Shown here: positions 1 to 8,227 of the stretch, in pieces
Position numbering within the stretch: the first letter of the stretch is position 1
How the letters are laid out: each line of letters opens with the position of its first letter
DNA from: Streptomyces collinus Tu 365
Lineage (GTDB): Bacteria > Actinomycetota > Actinomycetes > Streptomycetales > Streptomycetaceae
DNA: 64,000 nucleotides
Assembly (NCBI RefSeq): GCF_000444875.1
Contig: NC_021985.1
Location: forward strand, 1,550,001 to 1,614,000
Direction of reading: 5' to 3'
Notes under the pieces: generated by a model
Seen by the model: the letters and a program-made list of their open reading frames with translations, nothing else
Database searches by the model: none
Told to the model about the DNA's origin: nothing
Program-made: the position numbers and the translations under genes

Positions 1-60
1 CACGAGCCTCTCCGTCCTGATCGGCTCCGGCGGCCAGGTCACGGTTCCCAGATCTTCCAT
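1..60 (-). CDS. GNAT family N-acetyltransferase, N-terminal fragment
   Basis: Only the first 20 codons of a minus-strand gene lie in the window. They read MEDLGTVTWPPEPIRTERLV, and the PIRTERLV segment is the usual first beta strand of RimJ/RimL-type GNAT acetyltransferases. The ATG at 60 has no Shine-Dalgarno sequence. A TAGCGT -10 box (minus strand, 72-67) sits 6 nt upstream, so the mRNA is probably leaderless. The rest of the gene lies outside the window, so the substrate cannot be judged. The family call rests on a very short stretch. Confidence 0.5.
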   Translation of the reverse strand, partial: MEDLGTVTWPPEPIRTERLV

Positions 61-164
61 CGGCGCACGCTAACAGGCCACAGAACGTCAAGTCCGATGA
101 GCGGACGGGGTGATGGACGGTCCAGGCACCCTGCTCGATTGGGAGGACTCCTCTTCTCCTCTTC

Positions 165-179
165 TGTACGTCCTGTACA
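165..179. promoter_or_regulatory. Inverted repeat upstream of the ClpP-like gene
   Basis: TGTAC, a 5-nt spacer (GTCCT) and GTACA form a perfect inverted repeat about 50 bp before the ClpP-like start, in a locally AT-rich stretch. TACATT (176-181) could serve as a -10 box. The repeat looks like a repressor operator, but no known regulator box was recognised; it does not resemble the ClgR consensus. Confidence 0.4.
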
Positions 180-232
180 TTTTTTACAGATGCGAGGCCG
201 TCCGAGGCCCTGTCGCGAGGAGGGGTATGCCC

Positions 233-868
233 ATGACCCGACCGTCCGCCCGCCATGTGCTCCCGGAGTTCACCGAACGCACGAGCACGGGCCCGCGCAC
301 CCTGGACCCGTACGGCAAGTTGTTCGAGAGCCGGGTCGTCTTCCTGGGGACGCCGCTCGACGACACGGCGGCGAGCGACGTCATCGCCCAGTTCATGCAG
401 CTCGAACACGCGGCCCCGGAACAGGACATCACCCTCTACCTCAACTGCCCCGGCGGCTCGTTCGGCGCGCTGACGGCGGTCTACGACACGCTGCGGTACG
501 TCACCTGCGACGTGCAGACCTACTGCCTGGGGCAGGCCGCGTCGGTCGCCGCCGTGCTGCTCGCGGCCGGGACACCCGGCAAACGGTTCGCCCTCCCCGG
601 CGCACGGGTCGTCCTGCGGCAGCCGGCCCTGCGCGCACCGGCCCAGGGACAGACCGGCGACCTGCTGATCCAGGCCCGGGAACTGGTCCGGGCACGCGAA
701 CTGACGGAGGAGATGCTCGTCCGGCACACCGGGCGCGCCGCAGGGCAGGTGCACCGGGACCTGGAGCGGGATCTGGTGCTCGACGCGCCGGGCGCACTGG
801 CGTACGGCTTGGTCGACGGCGTGGTACCGGTCCGCAGGGACACCCCCGGCACCGGGCACCTGGGGTGA
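233..868 (+). CDS. ClpP-like serine protease homologue lacking the catalytic histidine
   Basis: A 211-residue ClpP-fold protein. Family landmarks are [10 protein letters not shown] near residue 71, GQAAS with the nucleophile Ser104, LPGARV at 121, QGQ near 138 and LERD with Asp180. In active ClpP the segment after ARV carries the catalytic His (…HQP); here it reads VVLRQP, so Arg129 replaces His. The protein is therefore probably proteolytically dead or a regulatory subunit in a mixed Clp ring. Streptomyces carry several ClpP paralogues, some degenerate. ATG 233 was chosen because GGAGGGG (219-225) lies 7 nt upstream; ATG 227 is also in frame but too close. A small gene follows after 7 bp and is probably co-transcribed. 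Confidence 0.8.
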   Translation: MTRPSARHVLPEFTERTSTGPRTLDPYGKLFESRVVFLGTPLDDTAASDVIAQFMQLEHAAPEQDITLYLNCPGGSFGALTAVYDTLRYVTCDVQTYCLGQAASVAAVLLAAGTPGKRFALPGARVVLRQPALRAPAQGQTGDLLIQARELVRARELTEEMLVRHTGRAAGQVHRDLERDLVLDAPGALAYGLVDGVVPVRRDTPGTGHLG

Positions 869-875
869 GCCGCCG

Positions 876-1184
876 ATGCTGCCACCGGAACTTCCGCCGC
901 TGCCCGCGCTGACCAGGGCCGAGGGCGAGCTGATCGACCGTTACCTGGAGGCCGTGGACCTGCTGGGCCGGATCAACCCGGCCCAGGACGGGGACACCTA
1001 CCGCGGACTGCGCGCGGCGCAGGCCCTGGTGCGCAAGGCGGTCGAGCTGCGCGACGCACTGACCCTGATGCACCGACGGGGCGAGACGGAGCTGCACGGG
1101 GACACGCTGGCACGCGCCCTGCGGGTGCTCGACGGCGAGCGCCGCACTGCGCGCGTCACGCTCCCGCCCGACTGCGTCGGCTGA
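876..1184 (+). CDS. Small hypothetical protein downstream of the ClpP-like gene
   Basis: A 102-residue protein without a recognised domain. It is mostly predicted helical, starts with a Pro-rich stretch (LPPELPPLP), and is rich in Arg, Leu and Glu. There is no signal peptide or membrane segment. It starts 7 bp after the ClpP-like stop, so the two are very likely one transcript. That position suggests a partner or adaptor of the degenerate ClpP, but this is inference from linkage only. Confidence 0.6.
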   Translation: MLPPELPPLPALTRAEGELIDRYLEAVDLLGRINPAQDGDTYRGLRAAQALVRKAVELRDALTLMHRRGETELHGDTLARALRVLDGERRTARVTLPPDCVG

Positions 1185-1599
1185 TCCGGACACATCTCCG
1201 GTCCGTGCGGGCCCCGTTGTCGACGGCTCGCGCGGGCGCGGCTTGAAACGGCCCGAACGACGTACCCACGGCCGGCGTATCTCCGAAGGTTTTTTCGGGC
1301 CCTCCGACTTGCGCGACAGGAGGGTTCCGGACCCGCTCGCGAGTACTCCGCCCCAGGTCCGGGGCTACGCGCGGGTTCTGACGGTGGCTCGAACACACCC
1401 CTGTCCACCCGAACGGGTGAGTGGTGAGTAACGCCACAAATTGCCGTTTGCGTTGGGATTTTCCGACTCCTGTGAGTGAAGATCCGTGTCTGACGACAAG
1501 CCCCCGCCACCGCGGCGGGGCGGTCCGGGCGGACGCCGAGTCCTGCCGCCGCCCGGATGACCGGTCGACAGGAGTGGATCGGCAGGAGTGGAGGACCCG
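1185..1599. other. Intergenic region without a recognisable gene; promoter side of the riboswitch leader
   Basis: About 415 bp of non-coding sequence. A short hairpin CCGAA-N6-TTCGG with a T run (1283-1298) could end the ClpP-like transcript. A strong GC hairpin, CCCCGCC-N5-GGCGGGG (1502-1520), lies further on. The AT-richer stretch around 1430-1480 is the likely promoter area for the NlpC/P60 leader. Open frames here show no family resemblance. Confidence 0.5.
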
Positions 1600-1745
1600 A
1601 GCAAGACGGGTCGCCGGGACGGACGTTCGTCGCAGACGGACGGTCGTGCCGAGCAACCCTTGGGGTGAAGCCGCGACAAGCGGCCGGGCAACTTCGCCAG
1701 CCCGAATCCGACAGGTCATCCTTCACAGGCGGCTGACGAAGGGTT
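1600..1745 (+). promoter_or_regulatory. c-di-AMP riboswitch (ydaO/yuaA type) in the NlpC/P60 leader
   Basis: The leader holds the conserved blocks of Streptomyces ydaO elements in order. These are GGTCGCCGGGAC near 1609, GTCGCAGACGGA near 1630, GAGCAACCCTTGGGGTGAA (1651-1669), GCCGGGCAACTTCGCC (1683-1698) and AGCCCGAATCCGACAG (1699-1714). The closing hairpin is CCTTC…GAAGG (1720-1743). In Streptomyces this class controls cell-wall hydrolase and resuscitation-factor genes and turns them off when c-di-AMP is high. The 3' end reaches almost to the start codon at 1750, so the switch may act on translation as well as transcription. Exact ends are approximate. Confidence 0.85.
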
Positions 1746-1749
1746 GCGC

Positions 1750-2223
1750 ATGACTGCGCTCAATCGTGTCCCGTCGCTCATGGCCAGGGCCGGTACGGCC
1801 TCGGCCCTCACGCTTGCCGCCGTGGGCGGCTCGATCGCGGTGCCGGGCCTCTCCACCGACGCCTCCGCCGCGACGCTTGCGACGAAGGCGCTGCAGATCG
1901 CCGCGTCCAAGAAGGGCGCCCCGTATGCCTGGGGTGCCACCGGACCGCGGCGGTTCGACTGCTCGGGGCTGACGCTCTACTCGTTCAAGAAGGCCGGCAA
2001 GAAGCTGCCCCGTACGGCCGCCCAGCAGTACAACAAGACGCACCACATCTCGGCCGGGAACCGCAAGGCCGGCGACCTGGTGTTCTTCCACTCGGGGTCC
2101 AGCGTCTACCACGTGGGCATCTACGCAGGTAAGAACAAGATCTGGCACGCGCCGAGGACCGGGGCGGTGGTCCGGCTGGAGAAGATCTGGACCAGGAGCG
2201 TCTGGTACGGCCGGGTCAGCTGA
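1750..2223 (+). CDS. Secreted NlpC/P60 family cell-wall peptidase
   Basis: A 157-residue exported hydrolase. Residues 1-40 form a signal peptide with a hydrophobic core and a cleavage site after ASA. The NlpC/P60 domain fills the rest, with catalytic Cys71 in FDCSGL, His121 in YHVGIY and a third polar residue at His133 (WHAP). It probably cleaves peptide bonds in peptidoglycan stems. There is no SH3 or LysM wall-binding domain, so it is a minimal member. ATG 1750 is preferred over TTG 1744. The gene stands alone, behind the riboswitch and ahead of a terminator hairpin. Confidence 0.9.
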   Translation: MTALNRVPSLMARAGTASALTLAAVGGSIAVPGLSTDASAATLATKALQIAASKKGAPYAWGATGPRRFDCSGLTLYSFKKAGKKLPRTAAQQYNKTHHISAGNRKAGDLVFFHSGSSVYHVGIYAGKNKIWHAPRTGAVVRLEKIWTRSVWYGRVS

Positions 2224-2238
2224 CCCGGGCTCAGGGCG

Positions 2239-2266
2239 GGAGCGGCTCCGGTAGGCGAGCCGCTCC
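2239..2266 (+). terminator. Terminator hairpin after NlpC/P60
   Basis: GGAGCGGCTC, an 8-nt loop and GAGCCGCTCC form a perfect 10-bp stem starting 15 nt after the NlpC/P60 stop. No T run follows, as is usual for Streptomyces terminators. It lies between convergent genes. Confidence 0.65.
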
Positions 2267-2546
2267 GAGCACCGTCAGCGCCGTCCCGGCGCCTCCCCGC
2301 AGCCAGCGGGCGGCCCAGGGCGGCGCGTGGACGTTCAGCGCCCCGGAGGTCTCCAGACGGCCCTCGGCGGCCTCGAGGCCCCTTCGACGGCCCGCCGACG
2401 GCCTCTCAGAGGCCCCCTGAAACTGCGCCGGTGCGTCCGTCGGGTTCCGCTGCCCGGCACCATCACCTGAACGGGCGAGCACCTTCGCCGCGGAGCGAGG
2501 TACCCCTCCCTCAGGGCTCCCGGGCCCTCCCTGAGGGCTCCCGGGG
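2267..2546. other. Convergent intergenic region with short repeats
   Basis: No gene was recognised here. A short direct repeat with the core GAGGGCTCCCGGG occurs around 2513-2545 next to the end of the HATPase gene. With its GGGAGCCCT complement it could also fold as a hairpin that ends the minus-strand transcript. Confidence 0.4.
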
Positions 2547-3005
2547 CTACGGCTCCTGCTGGCCCGCCGTGGTGACCGGTTCGGCCGGGACGCTCCAGGG
2601 GAGTTGGATGGACACCGTCTTGCCGCCCTCGCGCGTGGGGCGGATGCGGAGTCTGCCGCCGCACTCCGCGGTCAGCCAGCGGATGATGACCATGCCGCGC
2701 CCGTTGTCCTGCTGGACGGCCGCGGGCAGTCTCTTCGGGAAGCGTGGATGGCTGTCCGTGACTCCGATCCGCAGGTGCTCGTCACGGTCCAGCGCGATGT
2801 CGACCGTGAAGGTGGGTGACTGGCCGAAGGTGTGCTGTACGGCGTTGGTGGCGAGTTCGGAGACGATGAGCCGCACGGTGTCGGCCATGTCGGTGTCCGA
2901 CGGCAGGCCCCACTCCGCAAGCGTGTCCACCACGTAGGAACGCGCCGCGGAGACCGAGGCGGGATCGCTCGGCAGAGTGACGGATGCTTCCAGATGGTCT
3001 GCCAT
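2547..3005 (-). CDS. ATP-binding protein, RsbW/SpoIIAB-like HATPase
   Basis: A 152-residue GHKL-type ATPase of the anti-sigma/serine-kinase class. The N box reads SELATNAVQHT and the G1 box DNGRGM. These are expected in stand-alone HATPase_c_2 proteins that phosphorylate anti-sigma antagonists or act in developmental regulation. ATG 3005 starts just before the conserved fold; an in-frame start at 3155 would add 50 unconserved residues. It is divergent from an XRE regulator and a DUF397 gene. This trio recurs in many copies in Streptomyces (whiJ/abaA-like sets linked to development). The precise target is unknown. Confidence 0.8.
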   Translation of the reverse strand: MADHLEASVTLPSDPASVSAARSYVVDTLAEWGLPSDTDMADTVRLIVSELATNAVQHTFGQSPTFTVDIALDRDEHLRIGVTDSHPRFPKRLPAAVQQDNGRGMVIIRWLTAECGGRLRIRPTREGGKTVSIQLPWSVPAEPVTTAGQQEP

Positions 3006-3217
3006 GGCGAGGTCGTCCCTTTCCCACGGGACCGCAGTCCGACGAGGAGCGGATGGTTCGAGTACGGTCCCGGACTGGTGCTGTTTCGCCAGACTGCCAT
3101 CACCGGGCCGGTCGGGGGAGCGATCCACCAAGATATGCATATATCTGTCGCTCAAAGCGGTGAACTCTGCGACGCGAGACCGTATAGGGGCGGCCCGGAA
3201 GGAGTAAGGAGTTGCCC

Positions 3218-4078
3218 ATGCAGAACGGTCCCGCGGTACGGCGCCGCAAACTGGGCGCCGAACTGCGCACGCTGCGCACCGGGACGGGGCTCACCAGTGG
3301 CGAGGCGGCCCGTCTCGTGGGCTGGCACCAGTCGAAGGTGAGCCGTATCGAGACCGGCGCCAGCGGGGTGAAACCGGCCGATGTGCGGTTACTGCTCGAC
3401 GCGTACGGGGTGCGGGAGGGGCAGCGGCGCGAGTTGCTGCTGATGCTGGCGGGGGCCGAGGAGGCCGGTGGCCGCAGCCGGTGGTGGCACGCCTACCGCG
3501 GGATCCTGCCCCCCACCTACCGCGACTTCATCAGCCTGGAGTCACAGGCGAGCGGGATGCGCACCCTGGAGACGACGGTGGTTCCCGGCCTGCTGCAGAC
3601 GCCCGAATACGCGCGCGCCGTGACCCGCGCGGCCGTCGGCGGGGTGGACGACGAGCGGCTCGACGCGCTGGTCGAGGTGCGGCTGGCCAGGCAGGACGTG
3701 CTGCACGCCGATCCGCCGCTGGAGCTGAGCGCCGTACTGGACGAGGCGGTGCTCAGGCGTGAGGTCGGCGGCCCCGAGGTGATGGCGCGGCAGCTGGACC
3801 GGCTGCTCGAGACCGCCCGACTGCCCCAAGTCCGGCTCCAGGTGCTGCCGTTCGACGCGGGTGCGCATGTCGGCCTCACCGGGCCTTTCGTTATCTTCTC
3901 ATTTCCGAGCACTTCTGATCTGGACGTGGTTGTTCTCGACCAGTTGACGAGTAGCCTCTACCTGGAACGGAAAGAAGACCTCAAGGCCTACGCGGAGGCC
4001 TTCGACGCCCTTCGGATCCACGCCCTTTCACCCCACGACTCGTTGGATTACATCGCCGGGATAGGTGACGGCGCGTAA
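3218..4078 (+). CDS. XRE-family regulator with DUF5753 (WhiJ-like)
   Basis: A 286-residue cytoplasmic regulator. Residues about 8-65 form a helix-turn-helix (SGEAARLVGWHQSKVSRIETG). Residues about 95-270 match the DUF5753 region, with the typical VVPGLLQTPEYARAV and a GPFVIFSFP block near the end. AAGGAG (3206-3211) 6 nt before ATG 3218 fixes the start; the TTG at 3212 is inside the ribosome-binding region. The next gene, DUF397, begins right after its stop with the Shine-Dalgarno overlapping the stop codon. Such pairs act as repressor plus small partner in developmental control; ligand and targets are not known here. Confidence 0.88.
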   Translation: MQNGPAVRRRKLGAELRTLRTGTGLTSGEAARLVGWHQSKVSRIETGASGVKPADVRLLLDAYGVREGQRRELLLMLAGAEEAGGRSRWWHAYRGILPPTYRDFISLESQASGMRTLETTVVPGLLQTPEYARAVTRAAVGGVDDERLDALVEVRLARQDVLHADPPLELSAVLDEAVLRREVGGPEVMARQLDRLLETARLPQVRLQVLPFDAGAHVGLTGPFVIFSFPSTSDLDVVVLDQLTSSLYLERKEDLKAYAEAFDALRIHALSPHDSLDYIAGIGDGA

Positions 4079-4088
4079 GGAGGCGACC

Positions 4089-4313
4089 ATGACCGCACTG
4101 CCTCGGAACGTCCCTGCCAGTACCGACCTGCACGACGTGCGCTGGCTGCGCAGCAGCTACAGCACGGGAGCGAACAACTGTGTGGAGACGGCCCGGCCGC
4201 GCTCCGGCCCCTGGGCCGGACTGCTCGCCGTGCGCGACTCCAAGAACCCCGCGGGGCCCGCGCTGCTCTTCTCCGCGGGGAGCTGGGCCGGCTTCACGGC
4301 CACGCTCCACTGA
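4089..4313 (+). CDS. DUF397 domain protein
   Basis: A 74-residue protein with the DUF397 signature: an early WLRSSYS, then NCVETA, VAVRDSKNP-like (AVRDSKNP here) and a final WAGFTATL. It is the regular partner of the XRE-DUF5753 protein encoded directly upstream, and the ribosome-binding site AAGGAGG overlaps the end of that gene. DUF397 proteins are thought to modulate the XRE partner; direct biochemical function is unsettled. Confidence 0.85.
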   Translation: MTALPRNVPASTDLHDVRWLRSSYSTGANNCVETARPRSGPWAGLLAVRDSKNPAGPALLFSAGSWAGFTATLH

Positions 4314-4361
4314 GCCCGACCTCTGTCAGTCGACCGACCCTTACCGATCTCCGTCGATCCT

Positions 4362-4389
4362 GACCGATACTTACCGATACTTATCGGTC
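4362..4389. promoter_or_regulatory. AT-rich repeat cluster between convergent genes
   Basis: The 10-bp unit ACCGATACTT is tandemly repeated at 4363-4372 and 4373-4382. It runs into TATCGGTC, so GACCGATA (4362-4369) pairs with TATCGGTC (4382-4389). ACCGATA-CT-TATCGGT (4373-4388) is a perfect palindrome in its own right. More partial copies lie at 4340-4348. The sequence may be a bidirectional terminator of DUF397 and bioF or a protein-binding site. Confidence 0.45.
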
Positions 4390-4433
4390 AATTCCGATCA
4401 CACTCGCGCGATGCCCGGCCGTGTCACGCCGAC

Positions 4434-5561
4434 TCATGGTCGTGTTTCGCCGATCACTCGTACAGCGCGTTCGATCTCGGCCCCGGACAGGTCCGCGCGG
4501 GCGGTCAGCCTCAGCCGTGAGATGCCGTCGGGCACGGAAGGAGGACGGAAGCAGCCCACGGCCAGGCCCGCCGTACGGCAGTCGGCCGCCCAGCGCACCG
4601 CCTGCTCCGGGGACGGAGCCCGCACGGAGACCACCGCGGCGTCCGGACGGACCGCCTCGTGACCCGCGGCGGTCAGCCGTGCGTGCAGTTCCGCGGCGAC
4701 CGCGCGGGCCCTTTCCGCCCGCGCCGGTTCGCGCCGCAGCAGCCGCAGCGCCGCCAGCGCCGCCCCCGCGGCGGCCGGGGCGAGGCCCGTGTCGAAGATG
4801 AACGTCCGGGCCGCGTTGACCAGATGGTCGATCACCCGGGCAGGCCCGAGCACCGCACCGCCCTGGCTGCCCAGCGACTTCGACAGCGTCACCGTGACCA
4901 CCACGTCCGGCGCGCCCGCCAGGCCGGCCGCGTACGGGGCGCCCCGCCCGCCGTCGCCCAGCACCCCGAGGCCGTGGGCGTCGTCCACCACGAGACCGGC
5001 GCCGTGCTCCCGGCACACCTCGGCCAGCGCGGCCAGCGGAGCCGCGTCCCCGTCCACGGAGAAGACGGTGTCGGAGACGACGATCGCCTCGCCCTCGTGC
5101 GTACCCAGCGCCTTGGCCACCGCCCGCGGGTCGGCGTGCCCGACCACCTGCGTGGCGCCCCGGGCCAGCCGGCAGCCGTCGATGAGGGAGGCGTGGTTGC
5201 CCGCGTCGGACACGACGAGCGAGCCGTGCGGGCCCAGCGCGGTGACCGCGGCCAGGTTGGCTGCGTAGCCGGAGGAGAAGACCAGGGCCGCCTCGAAGCC
5301 GCAGAAGTCCGCCAGCTCGCGCTCCAGCTCCGTGTGCAGCTCCGTGGTGCCGGTGACCAGACGGGAACCGGTGGAACCTCCGCCCCAGGTCCGGGCCGCG
5401 GCGGCCGCGCCCTCGGTGACCTCGGGGTGGTGCGCCAGGCCCAGGTAGTCGTTGCTCGCCAGGTCCAGCAGCGGCGAGTCGGCCGGACGCGGGCGCAGGG
5501 TCCGTACGAGTCCCGCGCGGCGGCGCGCCTCGGCCTGCTCGTCGATCCAGCCGAACGCCAT
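4434..5561 (-). CDS. bioF: 8-amino-7-oxononanoate synthase (KAPA synthase)
   Basis: A 375-residue PLP enzyme of the alpha-oxoamine synthase family. It condenses pimeloyl-ACP/CoA with L-alanine, the first committed step of the biotin ring pathway. Visible landmarks are the substrate loop [13 protein letters not shown] (34-46), [10 protein letters not shown] (95-104), the PLP-contacting [12 protein letters not shown] (191-202) and the Schiff-base Lys228 in [11 protein letters not shown]. Length is normal. GGAGGA lies just before ATG 5561. It is divergent from bioB over 147 bp, and together the genes form a bioF / bioBAD locus. The bioC/bioH steps that make pimeloyl-ACP are not in the window. 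Confidence 0.93.
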   Translation of the reverse strand: MAFGWIDEQAEARRRAGLVRTLRPRPADSPLLDLASNDYLGLAHHPEVTEGAAAAARTWGGGSTGSRLVTGTTELHTELERELADFCGFEAALVFSSGYAANLAAVTALGPHGSLVVSDAGNHASLIDGCRLARGATQVVGHADPRAVAKALGTHEGEAIVVSDTVFSVDGDAAPLAALAEVCREHGAGLVVDDAHGLGVLGDGGRGAPYAAGLAGAPDVVVTVTLSKSLGSQGGAVLGPARVIDHLVNAARTFIFDTGLAPAAAGAALAALRLLRREPARAERARAVAAELHARLTAAGHEAVRPDAAVVSVRAPSPEQAVRWAADCRTAGLAVGCFRPPSVPDGISRLRLTARADLSGAEIERAVRVIGETRP

Positions 5562-5708
5562 GGGTCCTCCGGGGCTTTTGTAGGTAGCGGACAGACACTA
5601 GCGGCACGCCCGGCCACCCACGGTGTGGCGATACCCACACGTCGAACTGCCACTGTTGTGCAAACTCTCCTTGGCCCGGAGCGGCCCCGTAGGACAGGAT
5701 CGGCTCTC
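5562..5708. promoter_or_regulatory. Divergent bioF/bioB control region
   Basis: This 147-bp region must hold both biotin promoters. TTGTGC (5656-5661) and CACACG-type short repeats are visible, but no operator could be matched to known BioQ, BirA or BioR boxes. Confidence 0.5.
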
Positions 5709-6944
5709 ATGGACCTGCTGAACACGCTGGTGGACAAGGGGCTTCGGCGCGAGCTGCCGACCCGCGAGGAAGCTCTGGCCGTGCTGGCCACCTCCGACGA
5801 CGACCTGCTCGACGTGGTGGCCGCGGCCGGCAAGGTGCGCCGGCAGTGGTTCGGCCGGCGGGTGAAACTCAACTACCTGGTCAACCTGAAGTCCGGCCTG
5901 TGTCCGGAGGACTGCTCCTACTGCTCGCAGCGGCTCGGCTCCACCGCCGGCATCCTCAAGTACACCTGGCTCAAGCCCGACGAGGCCTCCGAGGCGGCGG
6001 CCGCGGGCCTGGCCGGCGGTGCCAAGCGGGTCTGCCTGGTGGCCAGCGGGCGGGGCCCGACGGACCGCGACGTGGACCGGGTCTCCGAGACGATCAGGAC
6101 CATCAAGGACCAGAACGAGGGCGTCGAGGTGTGCGCCTGCCTCGGGCTGCTCTCCGACGGCCAGGCCGAGCGGCTGCGCGAGGCCGGCGCGGACGCCTAC
6201 AACCACAACCTGAACACCTCCGAGGCCACCTACGAGGAGATCACCACCACCCACACGTACGCCGACCGGGTGGACACGGTGCAGAAGGCGCACGCCGCCG
6301 GTCTGTCCGCCTGCTCGGGTCTGATCGCCGGCATGGGCGAGAGCGACGAGGACCTGGTCGACGTCGTCTTCTCGCTGCGCGAACTCGACCCGGACTCGGT
6401 GCCGGTGAACTTCCTCATCCCGTTCGAGGGGACCCCGCTCGCCAAGGAGTGGAACCTCACCCCGCAGCGCTGCCTGCGCATCCTCGCGATGGTCCGCTTC
6501 GTCTGCCCGGACGTGGAGGTGCGCATCGCGGGCGGCCGCGAGGTCCATCTGCGCACGATGCAGCCGCTCGCGCTGCACCTGGCCAACTCCATCTTCCTCG
6601 GCGACTACCTGACCAGCGAGGGCCAGGCGGGCAAGGCCGACCTGGAGATGATCGCGGACGCCGGGTTCGAGGTGGAGGGCGCCGGCGAGGTCACCCTGCC
6701 GGAACACCGCGCGGCGGCCGGCCGGGGCGGCTGCGGGTCGCACGAGAGCGCCGGGTGCGGATCGCACGAGGACGAGGGCTGCGGCTCGCACGAGAGCGCC
6801 GGCTGCGGGTCCGTCTGCGGCTCGCACGACGGAGCGGACGCCCGCGCTGCGGCCGCGGTGCCCGCCGCGGCCGCCGAGCCGCGCACCGACCTCGTCGCCG
6901 TACGCCGCCGCGGCGCCGGAACGGACCTCGCGCCCAATGCCTGA
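5709..6944 (+). CDS. bioB: Biotin synthase with a Cys/His-rich C-terminal tail
   Basis: A 411-residue radical-SAM enzyme that inserts sulfur into dethiobiotin. The [4Fe-4S] motif is Cys65-x3-Cys69-x2-Cys72 (CPEDCSYC). The [2Fe-2S] ligands are seen in VCLVASGRG and EVCACLG, with Arg in RIAGGRE. Residues 1-337 match the normal BioB length. Residues 338-411 are an extension containing four GCGSHE-type repeats plus [10 protein letters not shown], followed by an Ala-rich linker. The tail could bind metal or Fe-S precursors; this is inference. The stop overlaps the bioA start by 8 bp, so translation is coupled. ATG 5709 follows AGGA. Confidence 0.95.
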   Translation: MDLLNTLVDKGLRRELPTREEALAVLATSDDDLLDVVAAAGKVRRQWFGRRVKLNYLVNLKSGLCPEDCSYCSQRLGSTAGILKYTWLKPDEASEAAAAGLAGGAKRVCLVASGRGPTDRDVDRVSETIRTIKDQNEGVEVCACLGLLSDGQAERLREAGADAYNHNLNTSEATYEEITTTHTYADRVDTVQKAHAAGLSACSGLIAGMGESDEDLVDVVFSLRELDPDSVPVNFLIPFEGTPLAKEWNLTPQRCLRILAMVRFVCPDVEVRIAGGREVHLRTMQPLALHLANSIFLGDYLTSEGQAGKADLEMIADAGFEVEGAGEVTLPEHRAAAGRGGCGSHESAGCGSHEDEGCGSHESAGCGSVCGSHDGADARAAAAVPAAAAEPRTDLVAVRRRGAGTDLAPNA

Positions 6945-8226
6945 TCTGTCCGGCCCGGACGTGTCCGAGCTGCTGGAGCTGGACCGCCGGCACGTGTGGC
7001 ACCCGTACGGTCCGATGCCCGGACGTGCCGAACCGCTCGTCGTGGAGTCGGCGAGCGGGGTCCGGCTGCGGCTCGCCGACGGTACGGGCGAGCTGGTCGA
7101 CGGCATGTCCTCGTGGTGGTCGGCGATCCACGGCTACAACCACCCCGTGCTCAACGAGGCCGCGCACGAGCAGCTCGGGCGGATGAGCCACGTGATGTTC
7201 GGCGGGCTCACCCACGAGCCCGCCGTACGCCTCGCGAAGCTCCTTGTCGACATGTCGCCCGAAGGTCTCGAGCACGTGTTCCTGGCCGACTCCGGGTCGG
7301 TGTCGGTCGAGGTCGCCGTGAAGATGTGCCTCCAGTACTGGCGATCGCTCGGCCGGCCCGGCAAGCAGCGCCTGCTGACCTGGCGGGGCGGCTACCACGG
7401 CGACACCTGGCAGCCGATGTCGGTGTGCGACCCCGACGGCGGGATGCACGACCTGTGGACCGGTGTGCTCCCGCGCCAGGTCTTCGTGGGCGCGCCCCCG
7501 GCCGAGTACGAGGAGTCGTACGCCGAGCAGCTGCGCTCGGCGATCGAGCGGCACGCGGACGAGCTGGCCGCGGTGGTCGTGGAGCCGGTGGTGCAGGGCG
7601 CGGGCGGGATGCGGTTCCACTCCCCCGCGTATCTGCGGGTGCTGCGCGAGGCGTGCGACGCGCACGACGTGCTGCTGGTCTTCGACGAGATCGCCACCGG
7701 ATTCGGTCGCACGGGTGAGCTGTTCGCCGCTGGGCACGTGGCCGTCACGCCCGACGTGATGTGCGTGGGCAAGGCGCTGACCGGCGGTTATCTGACGATG
7801 GCGGCCACGCTGTGCACCGCGCGGGTCGCGGACGGCATCTCGCGCGGCGAGGTGCCGGTGCTCGCCCACGGGCCCACGTTCATGGGCAATCCGCTGGCGG
7901 CCGCCGTGGCCTGCGCCTCGATCGGGCTGCTGCTCGGCCGGGACTGGCGCGCGGAGGTCGCGCGGGTCGGGGCGGGTCTGCGCGAGGGGCTCGCCCCGGC
8001 CGCGGACCTGCCGGGTGTGAAGGACGTCCGGGTGCTGGGCGCCATCGGGGTGGTCCAGCTCGACCACGACGTGGACATGGCCGCGGCCACCCGGGCCGCC
8101 GTCCGGGAGGGCGTGTGGCTGCGCCCGTTCCGCGATCTGGTCTACACGATGCCGCCCTACGTCACCGATGACGCGGACGTGGCACGGATCGCGCGCGCGG
8201 TGTGCGCCGCGGCGCGGGAGGGTTGA
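6937..8226 (+). CDS. bioA: Adenosylmethionine-8-amino-7-oxononanoate aminotransferase
   Basis: A 429-residue class-III PLP aminotransferase (DAPA synthase) that transfers the amino group of SAM to KAPA. It starts with the typical HVWHPYGPM (19-27) and has [15 protein letters not shown] (56-70), YHGDTW (153-158), the PLP Asp in [12 protein letters not shown] (Asp250) and the Schiff-base Lys279 in VGKALTGG. The gene overlaps bioB by 8 bp and is followed after 1 bp by bioD, giving a tight bioBAD operon. Confidence 0.95.
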   Translation: MPDLSGPDVSELLELDRRHVWHPYGPMPGRAEPLVVESASGVRLRLADGTGELVDGMSSWWSAIHGYNHPVLNEAAHEQLGRMSHVMFGGLTHEPAVRLAKLLVDMSPEGLEHVFLADSGSVSVEVAVKMCLQYWRSLGRPGKQRLLTWRGGYHGDTWQPMSVCDPDGGMHDLWTGVLPRQVFVGAPPAEYEESYAEQLRSAIERHADELAAVVVEPVVQGAGGMRFHSPAYLRVLREACDAHDVLLVFDEIATGFGRTGELFAAGHVAVTPDVMCVGKALTGGYLTMAATLCTARVADGISRGEVPVLAHGPTFMGNPLAAAVACASIGLLLGRDWRAEVARVGAGLREGLAPAADLPGVKDVRVLGAIGVVQLDHDVDMAAATRAAVREGVWLRPFRDLVYTMPPYVTDDADVARIARAVCAAAREG

Positions 8227-8227
8227 G

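Noticed and set aside
97..912. Long open frames overlapping the ClpP-like gene on both strands
   Set aside because: They are Arg/Pro/Gly-rich, have no family features, and follow from GC-rich third positions of the real gene.
3006..3155. 50-residue N-terminal extension of the HATPase protein
   Set aside because: The extra residues look unstructured and unconserved, and ATG 3005 stands directly before the ATPase fold. It cannot be fully excluded.
4321..4360. TGTCAGTCG near 4325 as another DNA-damage promoter
   Set aside because: Only part of the block matches, no -10 is found at N8, and no plus-strand gene follows.
4381..5640. 419-codon minus-strand frame across bioF and a plus-strand frame of 761 codons starting at 4659
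   Set aside because: Both are extensions or shadows. The bioF and bioB proteins occupy this DNA with clear motifs, and the first part of the plus frame is antisense to bioF.
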